Assembly (NCBI RefSeq): GCF_026210795.1
Contig: NC_089438.1
Coordinates: forward strand, 2,501,501-2,565,500
DNA length: 64,000 bases
Source of the DNA: Rhizophagus irregularis
Taxonomy: Eukaryota > Glomeromycota > Glomeromycetes > Glomerales > Glomeraceae
Direction: 5' to 3'
The position numbers and the translations under genes were made by a program. The notes below the pieces were generated by a model. The model did not search any database, was not told the origin of the DNA, and saw nothing but the letters and a program-made list of their open reading frames with translations. Within the stretch, counting starts at the first letter, position 1. Every line of letters starts with the position of its first letter. Positions 53,225-62,727 of the stretch are shown one piece after another.

Positions 53225-54050
53225 TAGTGTTTCAAACGGGTTGGATCAATTCAAGTGACCCATTGGGTTGACCCAAAAATTTCAGGTCAGGTCATCAAAT
53301 TCATGACCTGATCTCGGGTCAGGTCACAGTTTGATGATCCAACCTGTTTGACCTGCTTGACCCATTACTTAAAAATGTCAAACTTGACATTTTCGTTAGT
53401 TTGATATTTTTGTTAAAAAAGAATGGGGTTTTTTAATTGAGAACGTCAAACCTGATGTTTTTAATTAAAAAAACCAAAAAAAAATCATTTTTTTAATGAA
53501 AAATGTCAAATCTGATGTTTTCATTAAAAAAGAATAAAAAAATGGTTTTTTAATTGAGAACGTCAAATCCGATGTTTTTAGTTAAAAAAATAAAAAAAAT
53601 CAGGTTTTTTTAATGAAAAACGTCAAATCTAATGTTTTTAGTTTTAAATAAAAAAAAGTTTTTTTTTTAATGAAAAATGTCAAATCTGACATTTTTTAGT
53701 TTAAATAAAAAAATAAACTTTTTTTTAATGAAAAACATCAAATCTGACATGTTTTTAGTTAAAGAAAAAATAAAAAACATTTTTTTTATTAAAAAAATAA
53801 AATTGTATAATAATTTAATGTTAAGAAAAATGTCACAGCATTTTTTTTTTTATAATTTTATGTGAAAAAAATGCCCAAACGTTTTTTCTTAATAGTAATA
53901 ATAAAAAAAACCGTTTTCAGCATTTTTTTTTAATAATATTATATAAAAAAATGCCAAAACCGTTTTTTCTTAATTGCAGATCTGCCTAAAATTAGCACTG
54001 CATTACTAATAAAATTCGGGGTTAAATTTGCCGATTTTGTGCTAGAACAC
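53225..54050. mobile_element. hAT-like element with GGGTCAGGTCA subterminal repeats (probable)
   Basis: Starts TAGTGTTTCAAACGGGTTGG, continues with inverted TGACCCATTGGGTTGACCC oligomers, then a 60-bp tandem repeat and hairpin units, exactly the plan of the 24245-25272 element. The right end is probably at TGCTAGAACAC (54040-54050), but no clean 8-bp duplication was found. Confidence 0.6.
53370..53960. repeat. Tandem repeat of about 60 bp
   Basis: Units AAAACGTCAAATCTGATGTT followed by TTTAGTTAAAAAAATAAAAA recur eight to nine times, then change to hairpin-type AAAATGCCAAAACCGTTTTT units. The 62-codon ORF at 53677 is part of it. Confidence 0.85.
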
Positions 54051-54248
54051 AAACTTCAAAAAAGGATATCTCATAGATGGCATATTGACTATAAAAAAAA
54101 ATCATATGATATACTGAAAAAATAATTGAAAAAAACGAATTTGCAAAAAAAAGTTATACATTCATATGCAAAATAATGAGTTTACTATGCGTGTGTGTCA
54201 GATTTACACCTTAAAATATACAAAATTTTAATATTTCATTTTACTATA

Positions 54249-54728
54249 CACTGTGAAATTCGATAAACCGGATCTTCGATAAACCGGATTTGGGCCTAAA
54301 CCGGACTTTTTTGCTGGAACCAAATCACGTATATTAAAATAGTTTTGATATACCGGAGTTTACTAGTAAAAGCTCGATATTCGCTATAATGGATCAATTT
54401 TCAAACCAGCTATTCAATAAACTGGATCCCATAATCATTGACCAATAAAATTTGAGTAACGTGATGCAGTAAATCTTAATTTTGGCCAGAATTATAAAAA
54501 TCTTAATTCCGGCTAAAGTTATGTATTACATACTCAATTAAAAATCATTTTTATGGCCTATATGACTTAAAACTAAGATGAAAAAATTAAATTATAGTGT
54601 ATATTAGTTTATTAGCATGAAAATTTTAGTATAATAGATTTTCAATATATCGAAAATTGTTTCGCTATACCGATAAACCGGATATTTTTAGTGGAACCGA
54701 TAGATCCGATTTATCGAATTTCACTGTG
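54249..54728. mobile_element. Pogo-like MITE, TA flanked (CACTGTGAAATTCGATAAA ends)
   Basis: 480 bp with terminal inverted repeats CACTGTGAAATTCGATAAAC and CACTGTGAAATTCGATAAAT, and TA at 54247-54248 and 54729-54730. The sub-ends (GATAAACCGGAT, GCTGGAACC) match Tigger 2 ends, so it is a likely deletion derivative or client of that family. Confidence 0.9.
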
Positions 54729-54730
54729 TA

Positions 54731-55421
54731 TCTATTTCAATTCGACATCTCTATATCATCACGAATTTGCCGATCATTTATTGACATTGTCACATTGGCT
54801 ATTTTTATGCAGATCCGATTATTGTCCGTCAAGGTAAAAAAGAAGAGGAACATCCCCTGTTGCTGAAAAGCGGCGTGAGACGATATTTCCTTTTTGGAAA
54901 TTAATGTAACCAAAAATTTCCTTAGGAATACTATTCCTTTTGGATTTGATTAAACATAACCGACGAGTGGGAGAAAAGCTACACAATTACACAATTCAAA
55001 AGAGTCTTAACGTGACACCACATGACTGCAATGATTTCAAATAATATAGATAAAGATAGATAATACAACAATATAGTATTTTAGGACAATACTCGTACTG
55101 AATTTTTAAAAAATATTGTTCACACAGAAACATGGTGAAAATATTGTCTGTATGAAAATTCTTTTGTTTGTTGTGATGTTTCAGCTCCTACGTATTGTAG
55201 ATCAATTACTAATTGTTTTTCAAACACGGAGACATGGGTAATGCACACAATATTAAAAGTTTTTCAATCCAAAAGTATGAAAAAGTATAAATTAGCAAAA
55301 AATTTTCTTAAGACAGAAAATTAAAATTCAATCAAAAAAAAAAAGAAAAAATACTTTGATAGTTTTTTTCGCATAATTCAAACTCTTAAAATCAATTAAA
55401 TTCTTTAAATTTCCTAACAAA
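54731..55421. other. Upstream region of the CaaX micro-ORF
   Basis: Contains an ATTTCCTTTTTGGAAATT word near 54889, a possible TATA box (AGTATAAATTAGC at about 55282) and an A-rich leader ending AACAAAATG. No other ORF. Confidence 0.4.
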
Positions 55422-55523
55422 ATGAACCAGACTGAAGTTGTCATTAAACTATCCATTCCATCTATCGCAACTGCTGAAGCCACTGAAAAACCGCAAGATG
55501 ATGGTGGTTGTACAATTATGTAA
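55422..55523 (+). CDS. 33-residue peptide with C-terminal CaaX box (CTIM)
   Basis: ATG at 55422 in a strong fungal context (CTAACAAAATG) opens a 33-codon frame. It ends ...DDGGCTIM followed by TAA. The last four residues fit the prenylation consensus Cys-aliphatic-aliphatic-X, and X=Met favours farnesylation. The rest is rich in Thr, Ala, Glu and Ile with no signal peptide. Fungal lipopeptide mating pheromone precursors (a-factor type) are short, lack a signal peptide and end in CaaX, so this is a candidate of that kind. It could equally be a chance ORF or the last exon of a small prenylated GTPase-like gene, though no upstream exon is evident. The composition is less AT-skewed than its surroundings, which supports coding. 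Confidence 0.5.
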   Translation: MNQTEVVIKLSIPSIATAEATEKPQDDGGCTIM

Positions 55524-55734
55524 TAAAATAAAAGTCTTTACATATACGAACTTTTATCGTCAGATCTGATTGAAAATTAAACATTTATGTATTGTTAAAT
55601 AATCATTTGTCTATAGTTTATCTATTTATTTGTAATAATATATTGTGCCTTTCGTTAGTTTACTTGTGTTATTATATTATCAAATTACTTAATAATTCGA
55701 GTCACTATTCATATTTTGTCTTATATTCTGTAAT

Positions 55735-55912
55735 TAGGGACGTGGTTTAAAACGATTTCGGAGTTTTAAAACATGTTTTAAAAAAATGTTTTGAAAACAC
55801 TTTGATATTATAAACTTAATGCTTTAAATCTTAAATTTAGGTTAAAAAATCAATTTATATATAAGAAAAAACTGTTTTAAAACATGTTAATTTAAATTAC
55901 GTGCCATACCTA
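55735..55912. mobile_element. hAT-like MITE, TSD TCTGTAAT/TCTGTATT
   Basis: Begins TAGGGACGTGGTTTAA and ends, inverted, TAGGTATGGCACGTAATTTA. Flanks TCTGTAAT (55727-55734) and TCTGTATT (55913-55920) match at seven of eight bases. 178 bp with internal AAAACATGTTTTAA palindromes. It lies 0.2 kb downstream of the CaaX ORF. Confidence 0.75.
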
Positions 55913-56226
55913 TCTGTATTCTATCGTTTGTGTATTCTAAAAATTACAAAAATAAAATCACATCTTTAAATTCATTATTTAAAATGTTCTAAATTCTAAT
56001 AATTTTGATGAGTTTGAGGTTGCCTTAAAAGTTGTCTAAACCATAATAAATCTGACTAATTTTCTAATAGTGTACACGGGTTCCAAACAGAAAATTTTCT
56101 ATGCTGATCACTTAAAGAAAAAAAAAATTTTTTTGATGCTTTAGCAGGCAAAATACACAATATTTATTAGGACCAGTTGATCATCTTTATAAGTAACGAA
56201 AAATTAATATTTTTGTTAGAAGACAT

Positions 56227-56374
56227 AATTCCTGTAAAAGATTTATCCGTAATTTCTATATTTACGGAAAAATAACTAAAAATCTATACATTTTGATGCT
56301 ATAAATTCCGAGAATGTAATACATTTACGGAAATAACAGAATAAAAAACACGGAATAAATTTATTACAGGGAAT
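56227..56374. mobile_element. Small inverted-repeat element (ATTCCTGTAA ends)
   Basis: ATTCCTGTAAAAGATTTATC is mirrored by CGGAATAAATTTATTACAGG, with inner TTTACGGAAA/TTTACGGAAAT words. About 148 bp. A relative may lie at 61388-61502. The third duplication copy after the gap begins inside the equivalent of this element. Confidence 0.65.
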
Positions 56375-57203
56375 CCTATATTATTATTAAGATAAACACA
56401 AAGTTAATAATTAAAAACTATCAGTATGTAAAGAGTCCTTTTATTGAGCTGCAAAAAAAACAAAAGTTTATGGATGAAAAAATTTTATTGCTAGCTGCGA
56501 GTGTAACGTTAGGAAATGAGCCCGGCTGACGCTTGTTCTTTCATGTTTAACGTATTTTTATTACGTAGCTGATTCTCAGACTAGACCTTCCCTTCGTATC
56601 AGATTGAACCCAAACCTTGAACGTACGATATTAATTTATTTTCTTTAATAAATTACTGTTTTTGTCAGTTTAAACAAATTAATTAATATTATTTTTAAAC
56701 ATTAATTTGAAACGTATTGCGCTTAATAATTGATAAAATTGTAATTAAACGTTTTTAATTTCCTTTAATCCCTTTTAAAGAAATGAAATCCTTTAACTTT
56801 CAAAATATGAAAGATACAGGTATTGTATGTTTGAAACAGTAAATGGGAAAAATGGGATAATATTCGCTTAATATCCGATTTGAGTATTAAGTTGACAAAT
56901 TAAGCAATTTCATAGTAGACTTTCATCATTTTTTTATTTTTATCTTTATTTCACAGAGTAAAGAATGTTTCAGTAAAGACTACAAGAGACTTTATACAAA
57001 TAGAATCGAAAGTAGTACAAAATAGAAAACTGTAAACCAAGTCGCCTAGAAGACAACTTTTACGACACGTGATCATTTTTCTGGAAAATTTTTATAAGGG
57101 AATGGTTAACATAAACAAAATAGCACACACCAGAAAAATAAAATTGCGAAATAAAAACAAATTAATATGAAAAGACAGAGAAGAAAAAAATTAAATATAA
57201 GAA

Positions 57204-57355
57204 CTTTACAGAAACTTCAAGATCGTAGCGATGGCTTAATGCGCAGTAACTGCATATATGTAATTTCTTTACGATTACATAATGTGGTCACTGTGTATTT
57301 ATAACGCAGTTACTGCGCATTCAGCCATCGCTACGATCTTGAAGTTTCTGTAAAG
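57204..57355. mobile_element. 152-bp MITE with about 50-bp terminal inverted repeats
   Basis: CTTTACAGAAACTTCAAGAT and its inverse at the right end begin an almost perfect 50-bp inverted repeat. The loop holds AATTTCTTTACGATTACATA. Copy A has the empty site (ATAAGAAATAAATC at about 560), so insertion followed the A/B split. The same element is at 63682-63833 in copy C. Confidence 0.92.
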
Positions 57356-58146
57356 AAAATAAATCTATTGTATGTAAAAAATTAGAAAAAGTCCATCGAA
57401 TGTGAGCAGACTTAAATAAGGCTCTTTGATAAAAAATCTATAATACTTTCTTATTATCTGGGTCACGTGTTCTATTGTGAATTCAATAATCCGGTGGAAA
57501 ATTCTTCATGTAATCGAGCATCTAGTATGTCGGTTAATTACGAATAAGTTTCTTAGGTGTTTGAAATTTATAATATCATAATGATATAATGATTTTGGCT
57601 TGAGAAGTAAGTTTCAATAGGTTATCACGAATTATTTTATTGAGTTCTGTTGGACTATTTTATTTCGTAATTTAGCTTCAACTTGCTGCTTTGTTATTTT
57701 ATTTGTTTCTAGAGGGAAAACTTGTTTATATTAAACTTTTACGTTATTTATTAATAGAATTGTACATTTTCTCTAAAAAAATTTAGATTTAAAATCCATT
57801 TTTAAATTTTATAATATATTAATATTCAATTAGTTGTTTATTTAGACGATGTGTGAATACTTTGGCTCATTTGATTCTCTTATTACTAATTTTCTCCCGG
57901 ATTCAAATTCCGGAGGAGTTGGTTCGTATGTTACTATTTAAAGAGTTAATTAGTTATTAGTATTGAACAAAAATGAATAATGATAACGAAGAACAGAATT
58001 TACATACTATATGTTGACATATTTCTATTGAAATTTATATGACACCTAATAGTGTTCCATGTTGATAATGCCAAAACAATCCAACATAAACACGCTAATA
58101 ATATATATATTTATTTTTAAAAAAGATTATTAGTATAATTTCATTA

Positions 58147-59371
58147 CTAATTTAAAAACAATATAAAATATATGAAATTAGTATTACCGTATAATGAAAA
58201 CATATCAAAAATCATATTATACTGAAAGCATTGTGACAGGGAATCTAATTTTGCTAAAAAAGCATATCTTTTACAGTAACTATTCAGATCAATATATAGT
58301 AATATGGCTTGAATAACATTTCCGACATATACGATAAACATCAAGTAATGTTTTTCGTCCCTCACCTAAATATGTTGGTATATTATTTTAGTATAATAAC
58401 AATATATTATATTAAAGAACAAAAAAATAATGTACTTACACCTTTGAGCATAAAAAACGAATAAAAATGAAATATTATGTTGAATGGCACTTGATAATTG
58501 ATATATAAACCTCGAATCTTTATTTGTCTTTTTGTTAGTGATAGCAGGTTTAAACCAGTTATTCCTATAAAGTAAGTAACTAACCACAACCCTATCATCA
58601 TAATTTGTGCATGGAACAATGGAAATTGTACTTCATAAATCGCGTGCATTTCTAAGAGAAGAATTTAAAAATTAAACATATATATACTATGTTGAAGGAT
58701 TTGAATAAATGGATTATTTACCTTTAATCTCATCATGTCTGGAATGTTTGAATTCATATACTAAAGGCCATATTCTAAAATGAAATGAAAATAAATTTAA
58801 TTACTATTATTTTTTTTGTTACATAATTGAAAGATATCAGATATTGTCACTTACTTTTTCTTCCATATTAAGTACACATATAATGTATATAGCAATTGAA
58901 ATAAAAATACAAGTACGACTAAAAGAGCTACACCCGCATAATATATTGGATTATTTGCGTTACATACGACAGTATGTTCTCTACAATGAAAATATTGAGT
59001 GTAAAAATAAGCTATTCCTGCAAAAATAGGAAACGAGTGTACACCAAGGAATGCTAATCCATGGTAAACAGTTTTACCATAGAACTATAAATAATAAAAT
59101 AAATTAGTTACTAGTATTAAATATATTAAACAATCTTCAGTATAAAACATTATCATATTACCATAATTAACCCTGATATTATAGGAAAAAATAATATTGG
59201 AAAAAGTAAATAATTAACATCGAATTTTCCACTTAAGTATAAAGTGCCAATGAACAGGAAACTATATGTGGCCATATCTATAATGTATGTATACAAGAAA
59301 ATTTTTTCTATACGTTTTAATTCTCTATAAAATTTACGAAGTATTTTATAAAGGACAACTAGTGAATTCAT
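58147..59371 (-). CDS. Multi-pass membrane protein, five exons (copy B)
   Basis: Exons 59162-59371, 58855-59084, 58722-58774, 58440-58651 and 58147-58365 give 924 bases and 307 residues. All intron positions and phases match copy A and there is no internal stop. The protein again starts MNSLVVLYKIL and ends YFILFLN, with about seven membrane helices and a CREHTVVCN extramembrane segment in exon 2. Differences from copy A are spread along the length and are mostly conservative (for example FGGISYFF to FAGIAYFY). Exon lengths are the same except for one codon missing in exon 5. The persistence of both frames suggests both genes are under selection. Family and function unrecognised. Confidence 0.85.
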
Positions 59372-59506
59372 TTTTAGGATAAGATAAATCCAAGAGACCA
59401 GCTGATGGAAAAGAAAAGAAGATAAGGGGACGAAAATTATTAAGAAGATAACAAAATTATTAAAAAATAACTGTGAAGTATCTTTTTTATCATGTCAACA
59501 ATTTTT

Positions 59507-59530
59507 GTGAGCGGGTATATATATTTTTAA
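59507..59530 (-). promoter_or_regulatory. Conserved TATA-like promoter element, copy B
   Basis: The GAGCGGGTATATATAT block is retained about 140-160 bases upstream of the start codon, as in copy A. Candidate core promoter only. Confidence 0.4.
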
Positions 59531-60847
59531 ATACAAAGAAAAAATATCCCGTTTTAGGCTGTTATATGATTAAACGTATTTAGTATTTACAAGAGTTTTA
59601 TGTTTACAAAGAATCGTTGTTTTTTCTAAACCATGATGATCAAATTAAAACACCACAAACCAAAAAAACTTATTGTAAATAAAAAATTTAATTTTTTTGT
59701 TTTATGAGAAAATAATTTTCCGATATCAATTATGTAAGTAGAATATATATTTTTGATAGAACATTATAACACTAAAGTTCCCTATAAGTTATCACACGAA
59801 AATAAAGAACGTTCTTTATGGTAAAGTCTAGATATTTTTTGAAAAAAAATTTTTTTCGTTGAATTCTCTAGGAGCTTTATAAAATTTTCTTCTGTGCCGA
59901 TAAAAAATAATAAGTTATGATTTTTATTCGTTGAAGTTCTTTTGTTAAAGAAGTTATCGTTATCAAAAAAATTGAAGCACATTTACTGACTGTATGCGAC
60001 TTGGGTATACCTGAAACCTTTGTCTTTTTTCTGTATTGTTAATAACAATCCGTTTTTTCCACATATTAATTATATTTTAAATATTTTGAGTAATCGAAAA
60101 ATAGTTTGTCACACTGCTGTCATGAGTGCGTTTCTAAACAATAATTTAATACATTAAACATATTTAAACAAAGAATTTTTTTGACCGTAATAATTTATTC
60201 TCTTTAATTCTAAAACTGGAAACAATGATGAAAATCTAAGAAATTGCCTATTTCGTTAACTTAATACTATTAAACGCATATTACGCATATTGCACTGTTT
60301 CAAGCGTACAACGCTTAGATAAATTTGTAACATGCTGTTTGTCCTTAAAAAGGATGGCAAAACTGAATTAAAGTCAAAGCACTGTACGATAAAGTTTATT
60401 AATAAATTAAATGTAGAATAAAGGTTATCATAATTAATTTAACCCTTTAAATTAATATTTCTTTTTCTCATTTGCATAACTTTTTCCTTTTTTTTTAAAT
60501 AGATTATACTCAAAAAAATTTATATATATATTACTATTTAAATTTATAGTATACTATACATTATTATATGTACGAAACTACAAATCAATTATTAACTGTA
60601 CAATACTATCATAAAAAGTAGCTGTACGATGAACATTTAAAAAAAATATTTACTTCATTCATGATTATATGTAACACTACCTATATGATTCCATACCAAA
60701 TAAATATATTAGACGTAACACGTGTAAATTTTTAAATCCGTTTATTGGTCAGATTTCACATGATAATAAACACTGATTACCAATAAAAATTTATGATTTC
60801 ACGTGATAATCAATTTTCAATGAGTTAGTAAATCAAATTCATTTTCA
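59531..60847. other. Upstream region of the membrane-protein gene, copy B
   Basis: No gene. Alignable with 4881-6210 up to about 60825. The ORF at 59782-59982 is not conserved in copy A and is not called. Confidence 0.6.
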
Positions 60848-60861
60848 ATGTTTTCAATGTC

Positions 60862-60999
60862 CGACTCCTCTACCAGTGCCTGGGGGGTTGGATAAACTCG
60901 CGTTAGCTTAGTTTTGTATCGTTTTTGTAATTCGTTCGTCTAGCAGTGGCTTGTTGTCCCAGTTCTCGTCTCTTATATGAAAAATAAAAATAAAATAAA
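60862..60999 (+). mobile_element. Short 3' fragment of a LINE or SINE, TSD ATGTTTTCAATGTC
   Basis: Perfect 14-bp copies of ATGTTTTCAATGTC at 60848-60861 and 61000-61013 bound 138 bp. The fragment is clearly less AT-rich than its surroundings (GTCTAGCAGTGGCTTGTTGT) and ends in an A-rich tail (GAAAAATAAAAATAAAATAA). This is the mark of a strongly 5'-truncated target-primed insertion. Its 3' end differs from the 23-32 kb LINE, so it belongs to another family. Confidence 0.9.
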
Positions 61000-61013
61000 A
61001 TGTTTTCAATGTC

Positions 61014-62202
61014 AGATTCCATTTTGTAAACGCTCATTAAATGATACCGAAAAAAATTTCAGATAAGCAGACGCAAATAAATTTTTTGTAAATTGTAATA
61101 CTTCTTAATTTGCCTTGGGTGTTCATACATCATGTATCACGTGACTTTATTAAAAGTTATATAAAAAAATTTTTAATAAATATAATTTCAAAAGGAGCAT
61201 GCAATATGTGTATTTTTGTCTGTTCTATAGTTTACTTAAAGCGTCAAAGCTGATTTCGAATGTCAATTTTGATTTATTTTTTTTTCTCGTTTTTTTTCGT
61301 TAAATTTAATTCTGCCCAACATTAAATGATCAGCATAGAAAATTTACTTTTTTGGAAACCCGTGTTGAACACCTACTTTTTTTATCCTATCCTATAAAAA
61401 TTTTTATTCGAATATTTCCATTATTTCTCCGTGACTTCCGTGAAAATTTACACGGAAAAAACATGGAACGATAAAACAAGGATCAAATTTTTTACAGGAT
61501 ATACACAAATACAATTTTAGATTTATTAAATAATACTAGAAATTTGTACATAGTATTGCAACATATAAACTTGTAATTTCGCAAGTCAAAAATCTCAACG
61601 TTTGCAAAGATCCTAACTCAGGAACTTAAATATAGCAAAAGATTATTGCTGAAAAAATTTTATTTATTAATCTGAAAACAAAATAGAGTGTACTATTACG
61701 GACTTAGAATCATCAATTTATTAATCAATATCCAAAATCACGAGATTACAAGCATTAGAAAATAACAGCCCTATAATGTGGGCTGGCACTATTGGGCTGG
61801 CCAGAATTAATATCATTACACCGACACAATATCCTTATTTAGAAATTTCATAATTCTTGCCGAAGCTATGAATTTGGCCAACATTATTGCCGATCAGTAT
61901 CTTTCGGGTAGATGTAACAAATTTTTTTTTAAAAAAACTGTTTAATAATAATAAAATAATTTTTATCAAATTGTTAATTGCAAATTTCTTTAAATTCAGC
62001 TTAAATGAGTTTCTTTTTGTATTAGCAGTTATATTTCTTTTTCATAAATTTTTTAAGACCACTTTTTAGACCACTTTTTATATGTCAATTTTTTTTTTAA
62101 CGTAATACCAAATAACTTTATTTAATTAAGAGATAGATTTTACAATTTTTTTATGATTATATATATTACTCTAACTACTATCTATATAGAATTTGCTATT
62201 TA
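61014..62202. other. No gene seen
   Basis: AT-rich. Contains a small inverted repeat at 61388-61502 (TATCCTATAAAAATTT / AAATTTTTTACAGGATA) and a GGGCTGGCCAGAATTAATAT word at 61792. The 60-codon ORF at 61887 is low complexity and not called. Confidence 0.45.
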
Positions 62203-62527
62203 TCAGGTATCACTTTTATCAATTAATTGTATACCAAATTTATTAGCGACATCAAAATACTTTTGATCGATTTTATGACTTCCAACAATTTCTAAATATT
62301 TCAATTTACTATTGTTATTTAAACACTCTTCAAAGAAGCATTCTAAGTAATTAACTTTGAATACCGGATCAAACACATCTTTAAATTGAATCTTTTGTAA
62401 ATTTTTAGGGATTGATTCACCTAAATTTTTAAATTTTATTCCAGTCCAAGATATATCATTTGTTAATGTTGTACTAAGATAAACTAATTGAGTACATAAT
62501 TTAAATATAAGAATCAACTCATATGGA
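62203..62527 (-). CDS. F-box/LRR-type protein, C-terminal fragment cut by gap
   Basis: The minus-strand frame is open from the gap edge to the TAA at 62203, about 108 codons. It includes leucine-rich spacing (ESIPKNLQKIQFKDVF, LKYLEIVGSH) and a hydrophilic end (FGIQLIDKSDT). This pattern is common at the C-terminus of the large F-box/LRR-like family of Glomeromycotina, where the protein would serve as a substrate adaptor of SCF ubiquitin ligases. The F-box itself would lie in the missing sequence. A start at 62517 would need a TTG codon and is not real. The assignment rests on recognition by eye. Confidence 0.6.
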
Positions 62528-62727
62528 NNNNNNNNNNNNNNNNNNNNNNNNNNNNNNNNNNNNNNNNNNNNNNNNNNNNNNNNNNNNNNNNNNNNNNNNN
62601 NNNNNNNNNNNNNNNNNNNNNNNNNNNNNNNNNNNNNNNNNNNNNNNNNNNNNNNNNNNNNNNNNNNNNNNNNNNNNNNNNNNNNNNNNNNNNNNNNNNN
62701 NNNNNNNNNNNNNNNNNNNNNNNNNNN
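62528..62727. other. Assembly gap, 200 N
   Basis: Exactly 200 undetermined bases, which looks like a scaffold placeholder of unknown true size. The sequence on its right is a near-copy of sequence 6.5 kb to its left. Confidence 0.98.

Larger units (their letters stand above)
56640..60825. repeat. Segmental duplication, copy B
   Basis: Collinear with 1-690 plus 2655-6210. It contains a 152-bp MITE absent from copy A and lacks the 2-kb block of copy A. The two copies carry intact versions of the membrane-protein gene. Confidence 0.9.
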
